Shown in pieces: positions 32,901 through 44,464 of a stretch of DNA of 64,000 nucleotides. The position numbers and the translations under genes were made by a program. Source of the stretch: Tribonema minus. Lineage: Eukaryota; Sar; Xanthophyceae; Tribonematales; Tribonemataceae. Location: the NCBI GenBank assembly GCA_017506865.1, contig JAFCMP010000235.1, positions 992,001 through 1,056,000 on the forward strand, written 5' to 3'. Each line of letters begins with the position of its first letter. The first letter of the stretch is position 1. The notes below the pieces were generated by a model. It did not search any database, was not told where the DNA came from, and was given only the letters and a program-made list of their open reading frames with translations.

Positions 32901-35900
32901 ACATGCTGGTTCTGCTGCTGCTGCGACAGCTGCTGTTGCCACGCACCTGCCGTCTTGGAACAGCTCGAGAGCCGTTTCAGAGGCTGTAACTGCCAGGTGC
33001 ACCCAGCGCTCGCGGGGGCAGGCGTGGTTCAACACAAATTCGCGCCTGCCTATGGTGACAACGCCTACGCGCCCTTGCTCGCCTACTTGGAGCCCCAACA
33101 GGGTGCCCTCTGAGCCCGCCAGAGTGCCCTGGCAGGAGGTGCAGTGGAGAGCCTGAGCGCGAGACAGCGCGGGCGGGGGTGGGGGTGGGGGGGGGGAGGG
33201 GGAGATCAATGCGAGGTGCTGAACGACCTTTGTAGCGCATGCACATGTTTGTGAGCGCTGTGCGCTAGACAATGGGGCATTGGGTTAAGGGTTCACAAAA
33301 CTGGTGACTCGCTTGTGTCATCTGCAGAATGGAACAATGCACAATGCTCCGAGCTGGCTGGTGATGGGGGGCCTTGCCCTGCAGCGAGCACAAGCGGGCG
33401 AGGCATGTCGCGCTGCTCCAGCGTGTCGATGGCGGGGCCTTGCACTGCAGTGCCTGCGACGCGAGAGGCACTCATGTAATCGACAAGCTGACGTATACCT
33501 CAAAGGCTGTACATGTACGCCGCTCCTGCCGCACCCTGTCATGCAGATAGATGCGGTGGTTTGACAAACGAAGTAGCAGTGAAGGTGTGTGCTGCAACCT
33601 GCAAGTGATGCCGGCGATCGCTGCACGATGCGGCGGCGGGGAAACGACATCGCGCTCGCGCGCATGGCAGCGAGCACAGACACGAAGACACCAGAGCCAG
33701 CAGCAGACGACGGTGGTCGTGCAAGCGCTGTCGCCTGGGAGACGTCGATGGCGCAGACGAATCGCACAGCTCACCTGCTTGATGCGGGCATTGAGGCCGG
33801 CCTCCGCCCCTGCAGACTTGACGCGCTCCTGCAGTCAAAGGCAACGACTATGACTGTCAGTGCTCAGAGACGACGGGAACTGTGATTGAGCTCGAACTTG
33901 CAACAGATGGCAGCGTGTAGCGTCAGCAACGCATACATACATACACGCGTCTACATACGAGAATGCTGAGGGGGTCAGCACTGCGCAAGGGGGCGGGGGG
34001 GAGGGGGCTGGACGGTCAGCTATGTAGCCCCCCTCTAATATAACCCTTCCCTGGTATTTATACAATGCTGTGACCAATATGCTCTTTACATTCGGGTTGA
34101 CCGGCGCATGCTGATGCGGCACTGGTAGTTGCTGAAGATACGGCATGAGACGATGGTGTTCTATATTATAAAAGTATGCGAGCGCATGGCTGGAGCGCGC
34201 TTGTCAAGGCAAGCACATTTATGCATCAAAACAGGTGCCCTGCTGTCAAAGCGCCGGTTTGTGGCATCGCAGGCAGGTGCATCACAGCATGTGCCCGATG
34301 CTGTGTACCGCGTAGAGTCTGAGTGGAGCTTCGTGAGAGCAGCACTTGCATGGTAATGAAGCACAGGAAACACCGTGCCACATTATCTGGTGATGCGCAC
34401 TGTGCCTGACTTAGCTCGCAAAGGGGGCGGATGCTTCAAAGTTCAACATGACGCAATCTGTGACCAATAGTCAAGCAAGAAGTAGCTTGCGCATGATTTG
34501 CAGGCGGCACTGACCTGCTGTCTTTGGCGCTTGCGCTCTGCCTTTCGTCCGCCTAGGTCAGCAGGACATGCCAAAAGCAATGAAGTGACACTGTGAGCAT
34601 ACTCTCTTGTCGAGCTGTATGTTTACAAGCATATGCTGCTTGCGCTTCAAAATGCGTACATGCACACATTTCCATAATACATGGTAAACAAAACTTTGAA
34701 TGTGCATGCGATACAAACTGTGCACCTACATGAAGTTTCACACGAGCAATGATCAATTGATGCCCACGCACCCAATTGGCGGCAACTACCTCAAGGGGCA
34801 TTGAGCTAGGAAATTCGTACAACAACTACATGCTACTCTGTTCGGGCAATGTACACTTTTTCTGAAGTGTGATGTATGATGACACTCACCCTGCACCTAA
34901 CCCAACCACAACTGGAATCACATGTTGTCTCCGTCCCGGGCCCTTGTCGCAACCCAAGCAAGGCTTGCACGGCAGCGTTCTGTCACGTGCTTGCACACAT
35001 GCATCTCTGCTACCCGTTCCCTCAGCCGCGTGCGCAATCTCTGCTCAAGGCAGCATCGCTCAGAGACCATGGCACCGCCTGAACGCCTGGCGCAAGCGCA
35101 CAACGCGCCCCGCCACCGCGCCAGCGCTGCCGCAGCAACTACACGACTTCGCTGCGGCAGCAAGAGCAGCAAGCAGCGCTCACCTCTCGACCCCCCTGCG
35201 GAGTCCCCGCCGCCGCCGCTGCTGCCCTGGCACGCCCCATCGCTCAGCGATGGCACGACGCTCGCGCGCATGCGCTGCAGCTCCGCCGCAACCACCGCCT
35301 GCTCGAAGCGCGCCACGGTGTCGGTGCCGCACAGCGCGAGCCACGGCGCCCAGTAGTCCGCAGGTGCCGCGGCGGCGAGCGCTGCCACCGGCGCGTCAGC
35401 GCTCAGCACGGCCGGTGCAGCCGGGGTCACAGGCTGAGCAGTGCTGCCACTGATGGCATCAGCGTCGTTCATGGCACTGCCGGCGGCAGCAGTTGCATTC
35501 GGCGGCGTGGCAGCAGCGGCGGCAGCGGCAGCAGCGGTCAGAGGCGGTGCTGCTGTTGCGGCTGCAGCTGCCGTCGCTGGCGGCGGCTGCGGGCTCTGAG
35601 AGTTGGAGGGGTCTGGTGGTTGCTGAGCGGCGTAGACTGCGGTGCAAGTGCGCGCCAAAGACATCTGTGTCCACCAGCCGTAGGTGCTGCTGGCGTGACC
35701 GGGAGACGCGCCGCCATTGGTAGCGACAGTTGTGGCAGCAGCGGCTGGCGTGGTGGGGGTGGTGGCGATGCTGGGTTTTGAAGAGCGCAGGGTGGCCAGC
35801 CCCCGCATCACCGCCTGCAATCACAAAGGTCGGCATGTTCATTGAGACAGTTAACCAGCCTGCGATGTCATGCGGCATGCCCAGATGACAGTGAAGACAA

Positions 35901-38900
35901 TGACAGATAAATAGTACACAACTATTTATGCACGACCTCGTTCCGCATCATCACAAACATGTCCTCGCTGCCCTGCCTCAGATTCTTGTGTGACATGGTA
36001 TTCTATCTGTTGCTGCAGATGACAGCGCAGGCGTGATGAGCATAAGACATCCATGCAGATGGCTTGACTCAGCTTTATGCACATGTGCGTTAATATCGAA
36101 GAAGATGTATTTGATGTTGGCGAGCGCAGGGTAGCCAGTCCCCGCATGATTGCCTGTAATGACACAGGTCGAAGCAGTCAGCCATTATGGTTATCATCCC
36201 GAGGTCGCATACGGCGCGCCCAGATGGCGGTGATGCTGATGACGGTTGGAGAGGCACACAAGAGGATACTCGCCAGGAGACATCATGGTGATTGCTGCAC
36301 AGAAGGTGCTGCGTGGTCAGCAACCTGCTGGCCACAAAGTATGGCGCATTCTGCACGGCTCGTATGGCGCATTCTGCGTGGCTTGACGCGCTCAGCGTAC
36401 CTACGGCATTCGCTTGCGTACCTTGGATAGGGCATCAGCACGCGAGCACGCCACCGCCATGATTAGCAGGCCGTCGTCGCGCTGGCCGGCGGCCCTAATG
36501 AGGGCGTCGGTTACTTCGGCGCGCGCGCTCAGGTCCGTCGCCTGTCACGCGTGCCAGAGACCAGGCGACACACACACGCAACATCGTGGTGTCAGTAAGA
36601 ACCGTTCACTGTTTGTGTGACGCACCCGAATGTGGGTGCGGGTATCAGCTACACCAGCAGGCAGTATGCTCAGGTCCGACTGCTGTGAACAGCATACAAT
36701 ACGTGCGCGCACATGAGCCGAGCAGTGCATCAACGCGGGGTGCACTCAACATGGGACACTGCAGTGCTGAATAATTTAGAGGGTCGGGCTCTTGGTGCAT
36801 ACACTGCGCCCAGACCAATCTTGTAGCCGTAGGTAGGTCATACCTCACAGAATGTTCATAATCGCGTGAGAGCACGAGTGTTGATGCAAGGTAGCAGGAG
36901 CGCGCCGAACAACAAGTCATGTGGTCTTGGGCTCACCGCGCGCAGTGTCTCCTCAAGCGCCGCGATCTGAGCGGTGGCTGCCTCTTGCATGCGGACGCCC
37001 TCTTGGTAGCGCCACACCTCCTGGAGCGTCTCTCTCATCTGCAGCGCAAAGGCGCCGTGCAACACGCTGTGAGTGGTAAATGTTAATGCGTACACGAGTA
37101 GGTACTCTGATACTCAACGAGCGGACCACCGCGCTGTCACCCTGACACAGACTGATGCGCTCATAACCGCTGGCCAGCTGCACGGCGCCGTGAGACAGCG
37201 CTCAGGACACAGCAGAGCACTGACACCATACGCACCTCTGAAGGCACGGCTCGCGTGTACTCATTGTTCCAGACACCAACTTCAACAGTGACAGCGACAG
37301 CAGGACATGCCAGTACTTGAGCATGCGCAAGCTTGGCGCGCAAAGCGGCACAGGGGTTGCTCCATTACCTGTTCTCGCACTTCATCAACCAGCGGCAGGC
37401 GGTACACCCAGAACTCTGCGGTCCAAGGGGGGGGCACATCGCGCTCCCCCAAGTGGACATATGCTTGGCCGCCACCAAGCAGCAGGCAGGGCCTGTACAG
37501 AGTACAAAACGGGGTTGACAAAGGGGGCAAAGTATTAGGTTGCAGGGGGGCGGGGGGAGGGGTTGGGTGGGGTAAGCGGGAGGTGCCTGAGGCACACTGC
37601 TGTGTGGCGCTTTAGCGGCGACACTTTTTAGAAACCAGTGCCCATGCCGAGCAATGACGCCCGTGACTCACTACCACTCTCGCTCAAAGGCAGGCAGACC
37701 TGAACCACGAAAGCAATTAGTAAATACTGTGCGTAAAGCAGCATGAAGTCAATGTGGCGTGCTTTTGAAGTATGAAACTGCCGCATCCAGCGCCACTCAT
37801 TGACATAGCAAAAGCGGTGACATCACTGGCATGCAAAGCCAGCTTGATCAATATTCATAAATTGTGTGATAGAAGTACGATGCAAACAGCGTAGTCAGAA
37901 CGCTCACACAATAAGTGCATGAGCCCAACCCCACCTATAACGCAATTATTGCAGCATCAGGCACCGCGCTGCGATCACCTACTAATGTGCACGCCCCCTC
38001 CGCTGTCACGGAGCGCTCCCCCCGCCCCCCTCCGTCCTGCCACACCGCTCAGTCACACACACACGCTACAGCAACAGTGCTCAGCACTCGCGCGCGCACT
38101 GCACCTGCGTCGCGCGGCGTCTACGGCGAGGTACGCGCGCATGTCACAACGCTCAGCCGCATGCACAACAGCAGCGCTCAGCATTCGTGCGCACCTGCGT
38201 CGCGCGGCGTCCACGGCGAGGTGCGCGCACATGTCGCCCAGCCGCACGCGCGCGCGGCAGCCGAGCTCCCAGTGCTTGCACGGGACGACGCGGTTGGGGC
38301 AGCGCAGCAGTGCGTGCGCACGCAGGCGCTGCGCCTGCAGGCGGCGCCCGCACGCGCGGCACTGGCGGCGGCGGCGACGTGGCGGCGGCGGTGCAGCGGC
38401 GGCGGCGGCAGCGCGGTGACGGCGGCGGCGCAGCAACAGTGCATGCAGAGAGGCGATTCTGAGGAAGGTGGGATCTAACCTGCAGACTTGATGAAGCACG
38501 CTCGTGCATGAAGTGTGATTTATCACTGCGATGGGACCAGTGATGCTCAGGAGTGAGGGCGAGCCGCCCTCTGTTTTAAATACCCAGAAAGTGTACACCG
38601 CTGCTGACGTGGCGTATGCTGAGGATAAGCTGGCAATGATGTCTCATCTGCAACAACCTCATGGGTCATGGCAGGCATCTGGATGCTTGTTCTCCAACCA
38701 GCATAACAATATCTTGTGATGCGTGCAGCACATTGGTGGCTCTGTGTTGAGCAATGAAGATGACACGACGACCATCGCATTACGCATGCTGTGGAAATGC
38801 TTCACATTGCGGCTTACGGTAGACTGAAGGCACGTGCAAAAGAGCATGATGTTTCACATTGTCAGGACAAAACTTCAGTCCACCATCACCGCACCAAGTG

Positions 38901-41900
38901 CGGGTGTGCTGTCGCCATTCGACGCCGGCTGTAACCCTGTTGAGGTGCTGCAGATCATATTGTCAATAGAAGTACAAAACTTTACGACAGCACTACTGCA
39001 CCAAGTGCGGGAGAGCTGTCACCTTTTGACATCAACTGTGACATTGCTGAGGTGCTGCAGAACTACAGGTATCCAGCCTCCCGTGAGACATCAATTCGCC
39101 CACTTGATCATGCTGACTGTTGAGTCACCATCTCATAGTACAATGGGGGTGATGATCATCATCACATGAGCTCACCCTCCTGCGTACATACCTGCGTCAT
39201 TTGCATGCGCTCGAGACTCCTGTCTGCTCGTTCGTCCCTCTCACGCTTGACTCTGCAACAAGGCAAACAGACGGCGGCTGCTTGCAATCAGTCACATGTA
39301 GCCTGTTTGCAGGTTATGGTGGTCTGTACTTTGAGTACGTTGTTGCACTTCTGCACGCAAGCTGTCACTGACCTTTCAAACGCTTTGCATCCACTGTACG
39401 TTCAATGAACGTGTGCTGGCGGTGGTCGCCAATGTGCGCTTGAGGTCAATTTTGCATGCTGGCTTGCCAAAAACGTCTATTTCAACAAGTACTTTGGCAT
39501 TGTCGGCTGCTGACAACAATCGCGCACCTCTGTCATGTGTTTACCGAAAGTGCTGTTGTATCTACTGGGAACATAGGCACACTTTATGTGTATTGCAATG
39601 TGAAGAGCTCCTGCTCACTAGCCTGTTGCTCCACACCGACAGAAGTAGACATCAACGTGACCAATGCAACGGGATACCGACACCATTCTCGTGCTAGAAG
39701 TGAATGTATTGTGGTCTGTGTCCGCAAGTGTAACTGCCGTAACCGTCAAGCATGCCAGCGGCAGTGAGCATGTAACTGCCACATGCTCCAACATTGTGGA
39801 CAGAAGGGCCGCTGGGCCGCATCTTGCCTGCTCTGCAGCGCACCTTGGCCTACTCTCAACATCTTGACCTGATCTACCATACGGTGATGAATGTCCGTAT
39901 TCTGAAATGCAGCAGTGATAAGGCAAGTATGATGCTACTGCTCATCAACTTCCACATTCAACAGCGGTGAGGTAGGTATAAGGTCACTGCCTACCACACA
40001 AAACAATGCATCAGTGGCAGGGTATGTATGACGCAGCCACGTACATACCCATGCAACTGCAACAGTGGTGGGGTATGGGTAATGCCAGCGCATACCTACC
40101 GATGCAATTTCAACAGTGGTGGAGTGTGCATCCTGCTGCCGCGGTGCCTACCTCTGCGCCTGTTACACAGTGGAGGTGTCGGTATTGCGCGCCCCGGCTA
40201 CCTACCCCCTCACCCGCAAGTGTTGGGGCACAGATCGCGCTGCCCGTCTATGTCTACCTCCGCACCACTCAACAATAGCTACGTGTCATGTACGCAACTG
40301 CCCTGCCCTCACAACATACGCAACTGCCCTGCTCCCACGACCGCTGTCGGTGGTGCGGCGAGTTTTGCGCTACCGTACCGCCCACCCACCCACCTGCAGT
40401 CATGCAGCAGGTGCGCCGGCAGGTCGCACGCCGCCACCTCCGTGCCGCAGCCGTACAGCACATCATCATCACCACTGTACTGCAGAAGGTGACGCTACCG
40501 CCTACATACCTACCCACCCACCTGCAGTCACGCATCACCCTGTGCTGCCATTAGGGTCATCGTGTGCTGCTACTAGGGTTACGTTACTGCCTACCCACCT
40601 GCAGTCATGCAGCAGGTGCGCCGGCAGGTCGCACGCCGCGACCTCCGCGCCGCAGCCGCTCTCTGCGTGCGGGCACACCACCAGGCGCTGCGGGCAGTCC
40701 TGCTCAACGTGCCAGCGCAGCGCGTCCACGGCCACTGCGGCGTGACAGCCGCTGCACCTGACGTGCTTCGGGCGCGCCGCCGCCGCCGCGAGGACCCTGC
40801 GCACACGTGCAAGCAGCGATGCTCAGCGCATGCTGCTGTTAGGTCATTGCTACTGTAGTGGCAGACGTACGTGAGGCTGGGCGCAGCTTGGCTGCAAGAC
40901 GTTCCGTTGAAGCAAGCTCTGCGTACGGGTGCAAGGTAGCTCGGTAGCTATGTGGCGCATCAGCTTGGCTGCAACATTGTCTGTTGAAGCGAGCTCTGCG
41001 TACAGGTGCAAGGTAGCTCAATGGCTCTGTGGCGCATGGTGCTGGGGCAACTCAGCAGCTCCGGCTGGCGTGGCCGCTGACTGCAGGATGGCGCGCTGCG
41101 GGTGACACCCCATGGGGGATGGCGACACAGTGCTCAGCACAGCACCGCTCAGCACCCCGTGGTTCGGCCAAGCCCGTCTGTCGTGCGTATGCTAATGGTT
41201 TAGCATCTCCTTGAACAAGTCACATGTACGGCGTTGCACTTAGGCGTGGGACGCCACGAATGCGGCCGTCTGACATGTTTGCACCCCTGCCTCGGTCAGT
41301 GATCTTAACCATTTTTGGCTCAGCAATCTGTCCCCAGAGGCCTGCAACATCTGAGCAGCGCACCGACCCGAGGCCCAATAATCATGTAAGGTACCGCTAT
41401 AATGCGTCAAAGGCCTGACAAAAGCACTGATCGGACATGCTTCTCGGTGAATGTCAGGATCTCAAAAACCTCGAGGCCCTGTCGCCGGCTGTCAAATCAT
41501 GCACACAAATACCTCAATGTCTACGCAACTGTGTGGAAATTCAAGCGCGACTCCCTCCACAGCAAGCGTGATACTGACCATCTGGGCTCTATTGCGCCCT
41601 GAGCACCAACACAAACAGTGCGGGGGGAAAAACGGCAGCTGCTCACACACGCACGCACGCACGCCACCGCGCCGCACGCACGCACCTCCTGCTGGCGAGC
41701 GTCGCCGCGCACACGGTGGCCACGTGCTCCGCCATCGCGCCCGCCGTCACCGCCGCGCCGCACCCCGCCGCGCCGCAGCGCAGCAGCCGCAGCGGGCACG
41801 CCTCGCGCGCGTGGCGCTCGCGGTCCGCGCGCCTGTGCGGCAGCAGCGCTCCGCAGCCGGCAGGACATGGAACCGACGTTGATGCCGCCGCCTCCGCGCG

Positions 41901-42890
41901 CTGCGCCAGCGCCCTGCGCCGCGCCGCCGCCGCGCACTCCGCCGCAGCTGCGCGGTGCCGCAGCAGCATTGAGTATAGGGTCAGGAGACGCGGGTGGCAT
42001 TTTGAAGCTTGTGCTGTGACAGCAAAGTGACAAGTGACCATCAGCAATCATGCGGGAGTGCATGGCGGCCAGTCAGGCTTCATACGGCAAGACTCCGCCT
42101 TGCCTCGAAAGTCAGAGAGCCTGCAATACGCGCTGTGCAGCTGCTGCTGCCGTGGCTGGCGCACACTACAACACGCCTCGTGCGCATCGTTCGACCCATT
42201 GAAACAGCGTCACCCAGGGTGCCGCAGCGACGCACCGTGCAGCGGCAGCGAGCGCGCCTGCACCAGCGCTCCGCAGCCCAGCTCTGGGCACGTGACCACC
42301 CGGCTCGCGCACTCCGCGCCGAGGTGCCGCCGCAGCGCAGGCCCCCTCGCCGGCACGTCACACCCGCACCCCTGCGGACACTGCGTGGTGGCCATTGCTG
42401 CGTCCGGCGACAGCAGCGGCGGCGGCGGCGCCGGCGACGCGGGCGGGGTGCGCCGCAGCCGCGCGCGCCTGCTGGGCGCCGCCGCCGCCACCGCCGCCGC
42501 TGCCTCGCGCGCGGCGCGCTGCACGGCGGATTGCAGCGCGGACAGCGCGGCGCGCAGGTCGTCGTCGGAGTGGTGCTGGCGCTGCCATGCTGAGCTGCTG
42601 TCATCAGCGGCGAGCGGGGGGCGACTGCCGTCGGCAGTGGTCGGTGCCGCGGCAGCAGCGGTTGTGGTGGCGGACGCGTTGCCGTCCGTGGTGTGGCTGA
42701 GCGTTGCTGGCATGTAGACGGGGCTCGTCAGTCCGCTGGCAGGCCATGCGTCCACGGTTTCGGCAGCATCTGCTGCGGCGCTGTCGGCGTCACGGTGCTG
42801 AGCGCTGGTGTATGGGTCGACGCGTGTGCGCACCACGTAGGGCCACAGAGGCAAGCGCCCAGTCCGCTCCAATTCATCGGACTCCTGCAT
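27037..42890 (-). CDS. Large TRAF-type zinc-finger / LamG-like protein
   Basis: Exons: 42890-42214, 41913-41686, 40796-40599, 38458-38195, 37492-37369, 37038-36937, 36541-36422, 35814-35184, about 33831-33778, 33152-32947, 32165-32061, 30762-30610, 30120-29989, 28482-28372, 28105-27974 and 27471-27037 (stop). Phases agree across the first eight and the last five. Between 35184 and 30762 some junctions remain unsettled, and the second exon's acceptor is weak. The N-terminal exons carry four Cys/His TRAF-type finger regions (e.g. CPQGCGCDV...HLGAEC, CSGCHAAVAVDALRWHVEQDC). A beta-sandwich start follows (WTAEFWVYRLP), then a coiled coil (EVWRYQEGVRMQEAA), an Ala/Pro-rich exon, LamG-like pieces (RWVHLAVTASETALELFQDG; GLLGYWTFEEGEG), and TRAF-type fingers again (CTRREVTCTQPGCGATV; CHLCEVLMATNRVERHV). 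Total is roughly 1200 residues. TRAF-type fingers usually mediate protein contacts; partners are unknown. The 5' end could extend beyond 42890. Confidence 0.7.
28565..29393 (+). mobile_element. Second short retroelement family, copy B, with internal duplication
   Basis: The segment about 29158-29393 is the reverse complement of 5159-5385, ending in GGGCTTTTCGCGCCCC then TTAATAACAGTAC. Upstream, a unit containing GCACCAGTGCCTGG and TCCTCAGTTCTGGGCGCTG occurs twice (about 28818-28880 and 29078-29162), so the element is either longer than copy A or tandem. It lies in an intron of the TRAF/LamG gene in a part absent from the right arm. The left limit is a guess. Confidence 0.45.
29951..29987. repeat. 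(AT)n microsatellite abutting a splice donor
   Basis: An alternating TA/AT run interrupted by two ATG triplets begins immediately after the GAG|GTATAC donor of a TRAF/LamG exon on the minus strand, so it forms the very start of that intron. Confidence 0.8.
32210..32297 (-). repeat. Decayed duplicate of a LamG exon
   Basis: On the minus strand a GCAG acceptor followed by GTCTGCTGATAGGCTCC and a degenerate LPMGHFGGT-like stretch repeats the exon at 32165-32061 about 125 bp upstream. Frame and donor are lost. Confidence 0.65.
36097..36170 (-). repeat. Duplicate of the start of the AVMRGLATLRS exon
   Basis: An acceptor plus AIMRGLATLRSPTSNTSS on the minus strand repeats the acceptor and first 10-12 codons of the exon starting at 35814 (AVMRGLATLRSSKPS). 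It could be a pseudoexon or an alternative first part. Confidence 0.65.
38101..38234 (-). repeat. 90-bp tandem duplication across a splice donor
   Basis: The 3' end of the fourth TRAF-finger exon with its donor and adjoining intron (38191-38234) is repeated at 38101-38145, giving LAVDAARRR twice. Only the upstream copy joins the complete finger. Confidence 0.7.
38460..40598 (-). repeat. TRAF/LamG intron with copies of an exon end
   Basis: The donor end of the exon 40796-40599 is repeated at about 40388-40453, with a shorter third trace near 40520-40545. Around 40006-40130 on the plus strand a CAACAGTGGTGG-containing unit is repeated, giving a spurious QQWW-rich ORF. Otherwise there is no gene signal in the intron. 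Confidence 0.6.
40880..41040. repeat. Two-copy tandem repeat, period about 77 bp
   Basis: The unit containing CAGCTTGGCTGCAA, GAGCTCTGCGTAC and GGTGCAAGGTAGCTC occurs twice in the intron between the second and third TRAF-finger exons. Confidence 0.7.
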
Positions 42891-42899
42891 GGCACAAGA

Positions 42900-44430
42900 G
42901 CCAGGGCGTGTGCGAGTGGAGGCGATGTCAGAACCGTCATGTCAGTTGAGGCATATGTGCCGTCACAGAAGGCCGGTGTGCGCTGAAGGCGCTTATGCTG
43001 CCACCACCACCGGCTGGCACAGTGCTGCATTTGTGGCTACATCAGTCTCATGCTGTTGAAGTGATGGTGTGAGACGATGGTTTCCTAGGGCAATGATCTG
43101 TTACAAATCATATAGCTGTGGCTTGGGTAGGGATGATGCATGACATCACGACAGTGGATTTGGCCTGATCACACCCAGGCTCTAGCATTAAGTTCGCGGC
43201 AGTTCTCGGATGAAATTGCATTAGCTGCTGGTGGCCCTGTGCACATGTCGCACTGCTGCACCTGCCCCTTTCTCAAGCTCCGCGTGTGTGTACTGTGCCG
43301 AACGTTCACGAGCACAGCCTATTGGTTCCCAGACCACGGCTGCGGTGGTCACCTGTTGCTTTCGCAAAAGGTAGTGCGGAACGCCATCTGTGCTGACGAA
43401 TGTGACTCGAGAAGCGGATAATTGCCTCACCGCTCTCCACTCGAAGGCTTTGTTGCAGCGATTTTTAACATCACCCTACTTCGGCCATGCAAATCTGCAA
43501 CTGGCCAGGTTTTGTACTCACTTCCAGGAACATGCGAGTTTCCACGAGGTTGTCATTGCCAGGCAGAAACGATTCCATTTTGTGCTGCCTGTCAGGCTGC
43601 TGAGAGAGGGATCTTTTCACGCCACTTCAACCGTTTCGAACTTCAAACAAATCTGGTGAGGTTTGGTGGGTGAAGTTTAAACTTCACTTGTCTCTGCTCT
43701 TATGACAAACTATCCATGCTCTCAGTTCATCGGCTCGTGTCCTGGGTCCTTGACTGTGGGCGCGTCCTCAATGCAGCAAGAGCACCCCTGTGACTGTGAT
43801 CACTCACACAGCAGCACACCTCTGACATGAAGCAGCATCGCTCACATGACGAGGAACACTCTTGCAGTGCGAAGTACCCATTCCCATGGTCTGTAGTGCG
43901 TTGATGTAAGGCCTGCAGAAACGACCATGTCGTGGGATGACAGCATTCGAGCGTCCATGGAAGTGCATCAGAAATGCAGTGTGCACTAGAACGGTGATAC
44001 GGCATGCCTTGGCACTCAAGGCTGCTCTGATGCGAGGCTTGCCGCTGCTCCATAGCATCAATGCGTGTCCGAAAAGAATTTGAAATCCATCATACTCATC
44101 ATATGGCATCAACGAACAGCATCGGCAAAGTTATCTGCCCACACAAACATGGTGTGCATTATGCCAGAAAGTCCCCACAAGAAAGCACCCCCCTCCTGAA
44201 GGAATGGGGGGCGAGCGGCCCGGAAACAGACAGCCTCTTCTTGTAAGTTGCGCTTAAAGCGACCATGACCGCAACATTTGAACCTGAAACGTGCATCACC
44301 TCATGCCACAGTGTTTCCTGTTGCATTGAGATCATGTTATGCGCATGCTGCAGGATTACATCTGCATTGCCATTAAGCCGTCCTGCCACACTTGGCACAT
44401 GAACACCATCACGCTCTGGCGATCAGGGTC
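42900..44430. other. No recognisable gene upstream of the TRAF/LamG gene
   Basis: Could include further 5' exons or the promoter of the minus-strand TRAF/LamG gene. I looked for a RING finger, common in TRAF proteins, and did not find one. A Cys-containing plus-strand ORF at 43422-43673 is unrecognised. Confidence 0.35.
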
Positions 44431-44434
44431 AGTA

Positions 44435-44464
44435 GCCCTAACCCTAAGTTGTTAGGGTTAGGGC
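44435..44464. repeat. Perfect palindrome of telomere repeats
   Basis: GCCCTAACCCTAA (44435-44447), a 4-base GTTG loop, then its exact complement TTAGGGTTAGGGC (44452-44464). The order is CCCTAA then TTAGGG, which is opposite to the order produced by end-to-end chromosome fusion. Confidence 0.9.

Larger units (their letters stand above)
19497..38458. repeat. Left arm of a large diverged inverted duplication
   Basis: Exons and much flanking DNA here recur in reverse orientation at about 53190-64000. The matched order from the outside in is: CCCH exons 6, 5, 4, 3, 2 and 1, TRAF/LamG last exons, LamG tail, the LSARAEVTDA exon, coiled-coil exon, LamG start, fourth TRAF finger. In an 80-residue CCCH exon the two copies differ at 5 positions. 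The outer limit is unknown because the right arm runs off the window. The arms differ by large indels; the stretch from 32.2 to 36.4 kb and several kb between 28.5 and 31.9 kb have no counterpart on the right. Confidence 0.85.

Noticed and set aside
34918-35820. 300-codon ORF as a complete gene
   Set aside because: It starts at an acceptor in phase with the upstream TRAF/LamG exon and contains a donor at 35184; the part beyond is probably intron read-through.
42395-42700. Ala/Arg-rich plus-strand ORFs opposite the TRAF exon
   Set aside because: Antisense shadows of the GC-rich first TRAF/LamG exon, which has real Cys/His finger spacing.
44435-44464. Chromosome end-to-end fusion point
   Set aside because: A fusion would read TTAGGG then CCCTAA; here the order is reversed.
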